This document shows, one piece after another, positions 24,479 through 31,910 of a stretch of 64,000 nucleotides of DNA (position 1 is the first letter of the stretch; each line of letters starts with the position of its first letter). The stretch comes from Synechococcus sp. JA-3-3Ab. GTDB lineage: Bacteria > Cyanobacteriota > Cyanobacteriia > Thermostichales > Thermostichaceae. The notes under the pieces are model-generated. The model saw nothing but the letters and a program-made list of their open reading frames with translations. It did no database searches and had not been told where the DNA came from. The stretch covers positions 1,608,501 to 1,672,500 of the forward strand of contig NC_007775.1 of the NCBI RefSeq assembly GCF_000013205.1, in the 5' to 3' direction. The translations under genes and the position numbers were made by a program.

Positions 24479-25087
24479 TCAACGCGTGCTCACCAGCTCT
24501 GCTGGGCGTTCCGACTCCGATTCAAGCTGTGGCCGGGCCCGCTCCAGCAAGCTGAGATCCCCTTCTTGGGCTTGGGGAACGACAAACTCTCGACGCGCCA
24601 GCACAATGGCCCCGATCAACGCCATCAGCAGCAAAACAGAAGCCAACTCGAACGGCAACAGATAGTCGCTAAAGAAATGCCCACCCATCACCAAAGCACT
24701 GCTCGTGGGCTGGATCGGCTCCAACTGCCAGGGGGTATTCAGGGCCATTGCCGTCAGGAGGGCAAACAGCCCCAAACACACCGCCGCCGTCACCCCATTG
24801 CGCAGCCAGCCCAACTTCAAAGGAGCGAAAGTATAGCGCCGGTTCACCAGCATGATGGCGAACAGGATCAGCACGTTGACGGCGCCGACGTAGATCAACA
24901 CCTGAGCTGCAGCCACAAAATCGGCATTCAAGAGGAGGTACAGCCCGGCCATGCTCAAGAAAACGCCCCCCAATAGAAAGCCGGAATAGACGATGTTGGG
25001 GGCCCAAACCACTCCCAGGGCAAAGCCGATGGCCATCGCCGAGAGCACCCCAAAGGTAACCAGTTGCACGCCTTCTGCAAGGGTCAT
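24479..25087 (-). CDS. ndhG: NADH-quinone oxidoreductase subunit 6 (NdhG)
   Basis: NdhG (NuoJ) is a membrane subunit of the NDH-1 complex. The 202-residue protein has five hydrophobic helices and motifs such as NIVYSGFLLGGVF, AAQVLIYVGAVNVLILFAIML and LLMALIGAIVLARRE. It is followed by ndhE, but the usual upstream partners ndhA and ndhI are not adjacent: the next gene upstream is a TPM-domain protein. Confidence 0.95.
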   Translation of the reverse strand: MTLAEGVQLVTFGVLSAMAIGFALGVVWAPNIVYSGFLLGGVFLSMAGLYLLLNADFVAAAQVLIYVGAVNVLILFAIMLVNRRYTFAPLKLGWLRNGVTAAVCLGLFALLTAMALNTPWQLEPIQPTSSALVMGGHFFSDYLLPFELASVLLLMALIGAIVLARREFVVPQAQEGDLSLLERARPQLESESERPAELVSTR

Positions 25088-25206
25088 GGGATCTTCGTCC
25101 TTAACAAATCGCTATCGCTGCTCCCTTACCACTGTACTGCCCTGGCGGACTGAGGAAAAGCCCAACTCCCTTGTTCAATCCATAGAGAAATCCCTAGAGT
25201 CAGGTC

Positions 25207-26556
25207 TCACCAACTGCCGCCCGCTCCGCCACCTCCGCTGCTGCCGCCCCCGAAGTCTGAATCTCCACCTGAATCTCCACCGAAGTCTGAATCTGTGTCT
25301 GTGTCGCTGAGCTCGGGGATGACCACCTCTCGCTCGCTGCGGTACCCGCAGATAGGACAGCTCAGGATTTCCAGCTTCAAGCCGCTAGAGGAATAGGTGG
25401 CTTCCCTGAGAACCTGGGTGGTGAGGTCGAGGGTGAGAGCTTGACACCGGGGGCAATAGAGGTGGCGATAAAATCCATTCTCGCGAACAACCACAGCTGC
25501 CCCCTGACAGCTAGGGCAAAACCAGCCGTAGTAGCTGGCTCTGCCCCGGCTTTTGGCTAAGCGATCTCCCGGGGAGAGGCACGTATCGAGAACTTGCGCC
25601 TGGATGGGGCGCATGGGTCGACCGCAGCTTTGGCAGACCACGGGCTGAAAGGGGATCCCACGCTTCCGGCCCAAGGTGCCGTCAGTGGCCAAAGCAGCCA
25701 CAACCGGCAAAGCCAACCCCAGCCAAGTGCCGCTGGACAATCCTAGGAACAGGCCAAGGCAGAGGGATCCCGAATAGAGGAAGAGACGAATGGGGTCGCT
25801 CTGAACCGAAGAGAGCACAGCACCTGTTCTTGGATCTCTGCGTGTCAGGGAGAGGACTTGTCTTCCCCCTCGCTCAGCCCTTAGAGAGACGGGCATGCGA
25901 GAGCGCTGCCACCCCAGTCCCAAAAGGATGATCCCCAGCAGCAGCAGGATCCCTTCCACCAGGGAAGAATCAATGCCCTGGGCCACTGCCCCAGAAGAAG
26001 TTGCAATCGTTGAGGTGGTAACTTCAGAAGCTGCCGCAGGAACATTGGCAACGGGCTGGCCCTGCAACACCGAGGTCAACTGCCGCACCCCCGCCAGAGT
26101 GCCGCCATCAAAATCCCCATTGCGAAACCGAGGCAGGATCTGCTGGTCGATAATCTGCTGGACTCGGCTGTCGGGGAGGATAGCGACCAGGCCCCTGCCC
26201 GTTTCGATTTCCACCCGCCGATCCCCTACCGAGATGAGAAACAAAACCCCGTTGTTTTGGCCTGCCTTGCCGATCCCCCAGTAGTTAAATAGCTGCGTGG
26301 TGAAGTCTTTTGGTGTTGCATATCCCTGAGTATTCGGCACGGTAACCACTGCCATCTCGGCACTGGTGCGCTGCTCAAGCTGAGTGATAAGACGGTTGAG
26401 CTCGTTTTCGGTGCTGCTGCTGAGGATGTTGGCGGTATCGGAAACCCACCCTCCATACTGACGGCGGGGGTTGGGCACTTGTTCAAGGGTAATGGCCCAA
26501 GCGGGCTGCGGCAGCAGGGATACAACTAGCAAAACTGCCGCCCAAACTTTCGGCAT
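25207..26556 (-). CDS. TPM-domain exported protein with zinc-ribbon and Gly-rich tail
   Basis: The 449-residue protein starts with a signal peptide (about 1-21, cleaved near PAWA). A TPM domain (about 35-155) follows, with YGGWVSDTANILS, AEMAVVTVPNTQG and WGIGKAGQNNGVLFLIS. Two membrane segments (about 200-220 and 260-290) come next. A region with CxxC pairs (CQSCGRP, CPSCQG, CPRCQA, CPICGY) suggests metal-binding ribbons. The C-terminus is Gly/Ser/Asp-rich (GGGSSGGGGAGGSW). TPM proteins include Psb32, a photosystem II repair factor, and YgcG of unknown function. This longer form resembles YgcG. Confidence 0.82.
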   Translation of the reverse strand: MPKVWAAVLLVVSLLPQPAWAITLEQVPNPRRQYGGWVSDTANILSSSTENELNRLITQLEQRTSAEMAVVTVPNTQGYATPKDFTTQLFNYWGIGKAGQNNGVLFLISVGDRRVEIETGRGLVAILPDSRVQQIIDQQILPRFRNGDFDGGTLAGVRQLTSVLQGQPVANVPAAASEVTTSTIATSSGAVAQGIDSSLVEGILLLLGIILLGLGWQRSRMPVSLRAERGGRQVLSLTRRDPRTGAVLSSVQSDPIRLFLYSGSLCLGLFLGLSSGTWLGLALPVVAALATDGTLGRKRGIPFQPVVCQSCGRPMRPIQAQVLDTCLSPGDRLAKSRGRASYYGWFCPSCQGAAVVVRENGFYRHLYCPRCQALTLDLTTQVLREATYSSSGLKLEILSCPICGYRSEREVVIPELSDTDTDSDFGGDSGGDSDFGGGSSGGGGAGGSW

Positions 26557-26701
26557 GGCTTACCTGGCTGAGCGCTGCCTAGGTTCTAGCACAGCTGTCT
26601 CGGCTAGACTGGCAGTCCTTTTCCCAGGGAGAGAGGGGAGTTGGGGAACGGTTGAGACAAGCCGCTTCTTGTTGCTAGTAATTGTTAACAGCAACCGGCC
26701 C

Positions 26702-27436
26702 TCAGTCCGGCCAAGGGAGCCAGGCTTCTTCTTGCCATTCCACCTCAAAGCACTCCTGGGCCATGCGGAGAAAATGCTCAATCAACTCAGGGATCCCTGG
26801 CGCCCTTGGGCAAAGGTCGTACACGCCAATCACCTGCGAGCCGGGCAGATACCGTTCCCACAGCTCTAGATTGGGCCGCAACAGGAGGGATCCCTGTTGC
26901 AGGATCCCCCAGGGTTGCCACAGTTGGGCGTTGCCCATCAGCTTTTTGCGCTGCCAGCTTAGATCGGCACGGGTACGGGCGGCAAAGCAACTGATTTTGT
27001 TGCGGTAGCCCCGATCCTGGCCACCTTGGCCGCGGACAGAAGCGGGAGCATCCACCTCAATGCCCAGCGCCGCCAGCCCCTCTACCCAAAAACGGCAGCA
27101 GAAGTCGTACACCTGGGCTCGCCGCAAATTGGGCAGCCGAGCTTGGAGGTAAGAGAGGGGCAACACCAAGCTGTAGGTCAGCTCTGCTGCATCTTCCGCC
27201 GCCTGGTGCAACACCGCCCGTCCTCCGGTGGGCCGGCGCACCATCGGGATCCCTGGCGGCAGATCTGGCCAGGCCTGGTGACGTCCCAGAGAGAGGGTAA
27301 GCCGATCCCAGCCGTAAAAGCGCAAACAGGGCCTGGGATCCTGGCGCAGCCGCTGCAAAAGCCAAAAGTCCTGCTCCATCTGCCAGCCGCCAGCGGCCAC
27401 GCGATAGGGCAGCCAAGAGCCCTGGGATCCCATCAA
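26702..27436 (-). CDS. Lipoate-protein ligase A-like / BPL-LplA-domain protein
   Basis: The 244-residue product has the BPL/LplA fold markers RFYGWDRLTLSLGRHQ, VRRPTGGRAVLHQAAEDAAELTYS and later KKLMGNAQLWQPWGILQQGSLLL. The family transfers lipoate or octanoate to carrier proteins such as E2 subunits or GcvH. In cyanobacteria it may coexist with LipB. It overlaps the upstream gene (27433-27900) by 4 bases, indicating co-translation. Confidence 0.85.
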   Translation of the reverse strand: MMGSQGSWLPYRVAAGGWQMEQDFWLLQRLRQDPRPCLRFYGWDRLTLSLGRHQAWPDLPPGIPMVRRPTGGRAVLHQAAEDAAELTYSLVLPLSYLQARLPNLRRAQVYDFCCRFWVEGLAALGIEVDAPASVRGQGGQDRGYRNKISCFAARTRADLSWQRKKLMGNAQLWQPWGILQQGSLLLRPNLELWERYLPGSQVIGVYDLCPRAPGIPELIEHFLRMAQECFEVEWQEEAWLPWPD

Positions 27437-27900
27437 GCTTTGGGAAACTCAGCCTGGAGCTGCTCATCGTACTCATCGGCCAAGCTGGCCACAAGGGTGA
27501 TGGCGCGCGAGATCTCGCCAGCGCTGAGCCCTTCCAGAGTGCGGTGGTGGTTTAGCACCACTTGGTTGTTCCAGATGCAAAAACGGGCTTCCAGAGTTTC
27601 GCTCCAGTTTTTCTCCAGCAGCTTCTGCATGAGCTTAGCCGGCTCCGCCACCGGCAGAGAGAGCACGGGAGACCACACCAACAGGGTATCTTCGGGGGAT
27701 TCGCCGCTCAGGTGGACGAACACTTCCACGCTGCCGTAGGTGAATTTCCAGGTGTGGCCCTGCTCGTGGTTCTCGTAGGCGGCATCTTCTTTGAGGCTGG
27801 AAACTACTGCTGAGACAACTTCAACGTAGCGAGGGGGCTCTTCCATCAGGCCTGGAAAACCTTCTGGAGAACGGTCGATGAGCGGCTCGCTGTAGACCAT
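27433..27900 (-). CDS. YbjN/secretion-chaperone-like domain protein
   Basis: A 155-residue acidic protein, predicted alpha/beta, with WKFTYGSVEVFVHLSGESPE, LLVWSPVLSLPVAEPAKLMQ and FCIWNNQVVLNHHRTLEGLS. The strand-helix pattern resembles the YbjN/type-III-secretion-chaperone-like fold common in cyanobacteria; function unknown. It overlaps the lipoate-ligase-like gene by 4 bases and probably shares its mRNA. Confidence 0.65.
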   Translation of the reverse strand: MVYSEPLIDRSPEGFPGLMEEPPRYVEVVSAVVSSLKEDAAYENHEQGHTWKFTYGSVEVFVHLSGESPEDTLLVWSPVLSLPVAEPAKLMQKLLEKNWSETLEARFCIWNNQVVLNHHRTLEGLSAGEISRAITLVASLADEYDEQLQAEFPKA

Positions 27901-28023
27901 GGTCTTTCCCCTACTCCCTGTCTAACCACCTTAACTATACTGCCTAGCCCTCCCACCTACCTGCCATGCTGCCGGATCCGGCTCAGGCCAGAATAGAACT
28001 GTTCGCGGTTGGGAAGGTTACCT

Positions 28024-28372
28024 ATGCCCCAGCCTGACGTTCAAGGACGCACCCTCGCTTATGAGGCGGGCGCCAACCTGCGCCAGGTGCTGCTGCAAGC
28101 CGGGATCCCGCTCTACAACCCGCCGGCTCCTATCCTCAACTGCCGCGGTCTGGGCACCTGTGCCGTACAAATCGTAAGGGGCTGTTTCCCCTATGGGCTG
28201 GCGAGAACGGGCCCGCCTGTCTTTGCCACCCCACCAACTCCCGTCCACGGCGGCGGCCCAGGACGGCAACGGGCTGCGCTTGGCCTGTCAGGTGCAGGTG
28301 CTGGGAGATCTCAAAGTCACCAAATGGCCAGGCCTGTGGGGACAGCGGATCCCGCCCGCCTCTCAAACCTGA
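28024..28372 (+). pseudogene. 2Fe-2S ferredoxin, broken by frameshift and loss of a Cys repeat
   Basis: The first frame reads MPQPDVQGRTLAYEAGANLR and NCRGLGTCAVQIV up to about 28176. The rest of the domain then continues in the next frame as GAVSPMGWRERARLSL and RLACQVQVLGDLKVTKW to a TGA at 28370. This is a plant-type ferredoxin of the cyanobacterial kind ending in KW-GLWGQ. The shift lies in GTAAGGGG (28174-28180). Relatives, as recalled, have CRG-GTCGTCAV; here one GTC triplet is missing, consistent with deletion between 9-bp repeats, so one cluster ligand is lost too. It lies 28 bases before mtnN. Confidence 0.75.
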
Positions 28373-28400
28373 GGATTCTCAAAAACCTAAGGGAAGCCCT

Positions 28401-29153
28401 ATGGAAACTCCATCCCACCCCTCCCAAAAGGCTGTCGGCATTTTGGGGGCCCTGCCGGAAGAAGTGGCCATGCTCACCCAAGCAATGGAGATCAACTCTG
28501 TCCATACCCATCTGGGGCGGCAGTTCCATCAGGGATCCCTGGCCGGACAGCCGGTGGTGGTAGTTCAAGGGGGGGTGGGCAAGGTGCGAGCGGCAACTAC
28601 GGCAGCCCTGTTGGTGGCCCACTTCCCTTTGCGGGGCATTATCTTTACCGGCGTGGCCGGCGCCTTGGCCGATCACCTGCAGATGGGGGATGTGGTGCTG
28701 GCCCATGCCGCCATCGAGCACGATTTCGGCACCGGACGGCCCGAAGGCTTTGTCTTGGGGATCGACTTTATCCCTGAGTTGCGCCATCCTCTAGCGGAGG
28801 CCGATAGTGCCCTTTACGACCTGATCGTGGCCCAAGGGGAGCGGATCCCTCTTCACCCGCTGCAGGGGCGGCAGCCGGTCATCCACCAAGGCCTGGTGGC
28901 CACGGGCGATGTATTTGTGGCCGACGCCAAGCTCCGGCATCAAATTCGCGAGCGCACCGGAGCCCTGGTCGTGGAAATGGAAGGAGCGGCGGTGGTACGG
29001 GTGGCGCAAGAAGCTGGGATCCCTTGTCTGCTGGTGCGATCGGTCAGCGATGTAGGAAGCGATACCGATTTTCTAACTTTTTTTCAGACAGCGGCTCTCA
29101 ACTCGGCAGCGGTGGTTCACAGCGTTTTGCAAAGCTTGCCTCCTCCCCTCTGA
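28401..29153 (+). CDS. mtnN: 5'-methylthioadenosine/S-adenosylhomocysteine nucleosidase
   Basis: MtnN (Pfs) cleaves MTA and SAH to adenine and the thio-ribose in methionine salvage and SAH removal. The 250-residue protein has GILGALPEEVAML at the N-terminus, VVVVQGGVGKVRA, FTGVAGALADHLQMGD, VATGDVFVAD, the catalytic-site VEMEGAAVVRVA and the catalytic Asp in LLVRSVSDVGSD. The ATG at 28401 is preceded by AGGGAAG. It may once have been co-transcribed with the broken ferredoxin upstream. Confidence 0.94.
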   Translation: METPSHPSQKAVGILGALPEEVAMLTQAMEINSVHTHLGRQFHQGSLAGQPVVVVQGGVGKVRAATTAALLVAHFPLRGIIFTGVAGALADHLQMGDVVLAHAAIEHDFGTGRPEGFVLGIDFIPELRHPLAEADSALYDLIVAQGERIPLHPLQGRQPVIHQGLVATGDVFVADAKLRHQIRERTGALVVEMEGAAVVRVAQEAGIPCLLVRSVSDVGSDTDFLTFFQTAALNSAAVVHSVLQSLPPPL

Positions 29154-29155
29154 CT

Positions 29156-29182
29156 CTGGACAAAAGCGGACTTTTGCTCCAG
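29156..29182 (+). terminator. Hairpin directly after mtnN
   Basis: CTGGA-CAAAAG and CTTTTG-C-TCCAG form an 11-bp stem with one bulge and a 4-nt loop, starting three bases after the mtnN stop. It lacks a strong U run, so intrinsic termination is uncertain. Confidence 0.4.
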
Positions 29183-29273
29183 GTTGAGGCTTTCTTCCCG
29201 CTCCTACTAGGCTTAGCTAATCCACATGAAGGCAGAAAGGTGCGTTGGCGAGGTTGCCCGGTGTGCCCCAAAG

Positions 29274-29297
29274 TGGCCTCCGGCCCGCTACGCGAAC
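29274..29297. repeat. Short dispersed repeat (GGCCTCCGGCCCGCT-ACGCGAAC)
   Basis: This stretch matches 35966-35990 inside the IS607 tnpA gene with a single-base difference, and its right half matches 34351-34369 at the 3' end of queG. Confidence 0.65.
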
Positions 29298-29543
29298 GGA
29301 TGGAGTTCAAGTCGAGGACTAGAGGAAAGCCCTCATCAATCTAGCCGTGGGGAGGAAGCGCCGCCCGCTAACAGAAGTTACTAATCCTACTCCGGTGCAA
29401 GTGGCCAAGATAGAAGCCACCTAGTAGGCTTAAGAACCTCGCACCGCTAGCGCAAATGCTACTTTCTTCCCGGGAGCAGTTTCCCTGTTCGCGCCGGCGA
29501 GACGGAGCCCTTAACCTTTAGCCCTGGGGTAGCTTACCGCCAG

Positions 29544-29577
29544 AAAAAAGCTTTGGCCCCTGCCTTTAGACAGGGGC
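29544..29577 (-). terminator. Rho-independent terminator after tRNA-Pro
   Basis: On the minus strand GCCCCTG pairs with CAGGGGC (29571-29577 with 29556-29562) across an 8-nt loop, followed by CAAAGCTTTTTT. It lies 16 bases downstream of the tRNA-Pro gene. Confidence 0.75.
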
Positions 29578-29592
29578 TCTCTCTAAGCTAAG

Positions 29593-29666
29593 TCGGAGCG
29601 AAAGGATTTGAACCTTCGACCCCCACTACCCCAAAGTGGTGCGCTACCAAGCTGCGCTACGCCCCG
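29593..29666 (-). tRNA. tRNA-Pro (anticodon GGG)
   Basis: Read on the minus strand, the acceptor stem pairs CGGGGCG with CGCTCCG (one G-U), the D arm reads GCGCAGCTTGGTAGCGC, the anticodon stem CCACT/AGTGG holds the loop TTGGGGT with anticodon GGG, and the T loop contains GTTCAAATC. Length is 74 nt with discriminator A. The layout is the standard one for prokaryotic tRNA-Pro. CCA is not encoded. Confidence 0.92.
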
Positions 29667-29801
29667 ACGCACCTAAGCCAGAGAAAATCTCTGGAGGTGC
29701 TTTACCAGTTTAGCTTCTAGAACCGGATCCCGGCAAGTGCAAGGCCTTGGTTACCGGATCCTGTAGAACACATGCTAGCATAGCTGAGCTGTCAAAATAC
29801 C

Positions 29802-29845
29802 ACACGCCCGAACTACCGGGTGTCCTCAACGGGGATCCGTTCGGG
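29802..29845 (+). promoter_or_regulatory. Mutually exclusive hairpins in the rpsB leader
   Basis: ACACGCCCG (29802-29810) can pair with CGGGTGT (29817-29823) with one bulge, while CCCGAAC (29807-29813) can pair perfectly with GTTCGGG (29839-29845). The two structures share the CCCG segment, so only one can form at a time. They lie just upstream of the TAGGAG ribosome-binding site of rpsB, a good place for autoregulation by S2. Inference from sequence only. Confidence 0.45.
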
Positions 29846-29876
29846 CGGAGGCTAACCCGTAGGAGATAACCAACTC

Positions 29877-30680
29877 ATGAGCGTAGTCAGTTTGCCTCAA
29901 CTGCTGGAGGCAGGGGTACACTTCGGCCACAAGGCCAGCCGCTGGAACCCCAAGATGCGGCCCTACATTTTCGCCGAGCGCAACGGCATTCACATCATCG
30001 ACCTGGTGCAGACGGCCCGTTACCTCAACGAAGCCTATGAATACGTGCGGGAGGGGGCCGAAAAGGGGTGGCGTTTCCTGTTTGTCGGCACCAAACGGCA
30101 AGCCGCCGGGATCATCGCCCATGAGGCCACTCGCTGTGGCAGCTACTACGTCAACCAGCGCTGGCTGGGGGGCATGCTCACCAACTGGGCCACCATCAAA
30201 ACCCGCATCGACCGCCTCAAGGAAATCGAGGAGATGCAGAGCAGCGGCCTGCTGGATCGCCTGCCTAAGCAAGAAGCGGCCCGCCTAAAACGGGAATTGG
30301 CCAAGTTGGAGAAGTACTTGGGCGGCATCAAAACTATGCGCAAGCTCCCCGACGCGGTAATCATCGTCGATCAGCGGCGGGAGGCCAACGCCGTTCAGGA
30401 ATGTATCAAGCTCAAGATTCCGATCATCTCGCTGCTGGATACCAACTGCGATCCTGACCTGAGCGATGTCTTCATCCCCTCTAACGACGACGCCATCCGA
30501 GCGATTAAGCTGATTGTAGGCAAGCTGGCCGATGCCATCTACGAAGGGCGACATGGGCAGCTCGACACAGTCGAAGAGGATGAGTACGACTACGAGGGGG
30601 CCATGGACATGGATCTAGAGGATGACATTCTGGAAGATGTGGAGGATGAAGAGGAGGGGGATCCCGAGCAGGGAGAGTAA
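29877..30680 (+). CDS. rpsB: 30S ribosomal protein S2
   Basis: The 267-residue protein begins [20 protein letters not shown] and contains [46 protein letters not shown] and [18 protein letters not shown], all typical of S2. The C-terminal 35 residues are an acidic tail rich in Asp and Glu. TAGGAG precedes the start. The next gene downstream is tsf, the usual partner. Confidence 0.98.
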   Translation: MSVVSLPQLLEAGVHFGHKASRWNPKMRPYIFAERNGIHIIDLVQTARYLNEAYEYVREGAEKGWRFLFVGTKRQAAGIIAHEATRCGSYYVNQRWLGGMLTNWATIKTRIDRLKEIEEMQSSGLLDRLPKQEAARLKRELAKLEKYLGGIKTMRKLPDAVIIVDQRREANAVQECIKLKIPIISLLDTNCDPDLSDVFIPSNDDAIRAIKLIVGKLADAIYEGRHGQLDTVEEDEYDYEGAMDMDLEDDILEDVEDEEEGDPEQGE

Positions 30681-30855
30681 CCCTTGGGCCGAGGGTGGGG
30701 ATCCTGGGTGGTTCGAGTTGCTCCCTGTCCATCCTTTCTCCAGAAGCCTGTATCCTTAAAATCCAGATTCATCCTTTGTTCTGCTCCTGCCTATCCTCTG
30801 CATCCGGTCACATCCTTTCTGCCTCTTTGTACGATGTGAGATTTGAGGAACCCTC
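30681..30855 (+). other. rpsB-tsf spacer with repeated CATCCTTT
   Basis: CATCCTTT occurs at about 30730, 30770 and 30811, with shorter relatives (ATCCTTAAAATCC, ATCCTCTGCATCC) between. The pyrimidine-rich repeats fill most of the 175-base spacer. Their role is unknown; a leader for tsf or an RNA-processing site are possible. Confidence 0.4.
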
Positions 30856-31704
30856 ATGAGTATTGATGCCAAATTGGTCAAAGAGCTGCGCGAAAAGACG
30901 GGCGCAGGCATGATGGACTGTAAAAAAGCCCTGGAAGAGTCCGGTGGCGATATGGAGAAAGCCATCACCTGGCTGCGGCAGAAAGGGTTGGCAGGGGCAG
31001 CCAAAAAGGCCAGTCGCGTGGCGGCTGAGGGGGTTGTCGATAGCTACATCCACTTCGGCAACCGGATCGGTGTGTTGGTGGAGGTGAACTGCGAGACGGA
31101 TTTTGTGGCCCGCAACGAAGACTTTAAGAAGCTGGTGCAAGATATTGCCAAGCAGATTGCCGCCTGCCAAAGCGTGGAGTACGTCAGCATTGACCAGATC
31201 CCTCCCGAAGTGGTGGAGCGGGAAAGGGCCATCGAGATGGGCAAAGAGGATCTGGCCAGCAAGCCTGAAAACGTGCGGGAAAAGATCGTGCAGGGCCGCA
31301 TCGAGAAGCGCCTGAAAGAGCTGTCCTTGATGGATCAGCCCTTTATTAAAGATTCCTCGATTACCGTAGAGGAATTGGTGAAGCAGCACATTGCCAAGCT
31401 AGGGGAAAACATCCGGGTGCGGCGGTTTGCCCGCTTCGTCTTGGGAGAAGGGATCGAGAAACAAGAAGCGGATTTTGCCGCTGAGGTGGCCGCTCAGGCC
31501 GGTCTCAAGCCAGCACAGCCAGCGCAAGTGGCAGAAGTTGCAGCCGCTCCTCCCGCAGAACCTGTGGCTGACCAACCTGCTGCCGAACCTCCAGCAGAGT
31601 CCGTTGCCCCAGAACCCGTCGTCGCAGAATCTGCTGACGCAGAGCCAGCGCCTGCTGCTGAGGGCAAGCCCTCCAAAAAGGGCTCCACCAAGAAGAAGAA
31701 ATAA
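30856..31704 (+). CDS. tsf: Elongation factor Ts with C-terminal extension
   Basis: EF-Ts recycles EF-Tu-GDP. The N-terminal 200 residues show the family: [32 protein letters not shown]-like, then [13 protein letters not shown] and the C-terminal core with [20 protein letters not shown]. The last about 70 residues are a low-complexity Ala/Pro/Glu region ending [11 protein letters not shown], unusual in short bacterial EF-Ts. The ATG at 30856 follows GAGGAACC. It is in operon order with rpsB. Confidence 0.96.
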   Translation: MSIDAKLVKELREKTGAGMMDCKKALEESGGDMEKAITWLRQKGLAGAAKKASRVAAEGVVDSYIHFGNRIGVLVEVNCETDFVARNEDFKKLVQDIAKQIAACQSVEYVSIDQIPPEVVERERAIEMGKEDLASKPENVREKIVQGRIEKRLKELSLMDQPFIKDSSITVEELVKQHIAKLGENIRVRRFARFVLGEGIEKQEADFAAEVAAQAGLKPAQPAQVAEVAAAPPAEPVADQPAAEPPAESVAPEPVVAESADAEPAPAAEGKPSKKGSTKKKK

Positions 31705-31827
31705 GCCCATTCCACGCTGCGGATGGATCCCTGAATTCACCCCGATTGGTGGAAGCAGCCTACTCGGTGGGCCTCTCCACCCTGAGGGGGGCTGGCTAGG
31801 TGGTGACTTCCTCACGGGAAGCGTCCT

Positions 31828-31858
31828 GGGAGGGTATTTGGGGCTTTCCTCCCTTTTT
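31828..31858 (+). terminator. Candidate terminator after tsf
   Basis: GGGAGG (31828-31833) pairs with CCTCCC (31848-31853), loop 14 nt, followed by TTTTT. It lies about 125 bases behind the tsf stop and 50 bases before the next gene. Confidence 0.5.
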
Positions 31859-31910
31859 GCCTTGGCACGGCAAAGTGTGAACTGAAGAACAGCTCTTTTG
31901 ATTGCTGGCC

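Larger units (their letters stand above)
29154..29592. other. Unexplained 440-bp spacer with several complementary segments
   Basis: No ORF is convincing. Right after mtnN a hairpin CTGGACAAAAG / CTTTTGCTCCAG (29156-29182) could form. At 29386-29428 nested arms CCTACT…AGTAGG and GTGGC…GCCAC occur, and CGGTGC (29393) can pair alternatively with GCACCG (29441). A dispersed short repeat sits at 29274-29297. The structured look could be an RNA gene, but no known family is recognised. Confidence 0.4.
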
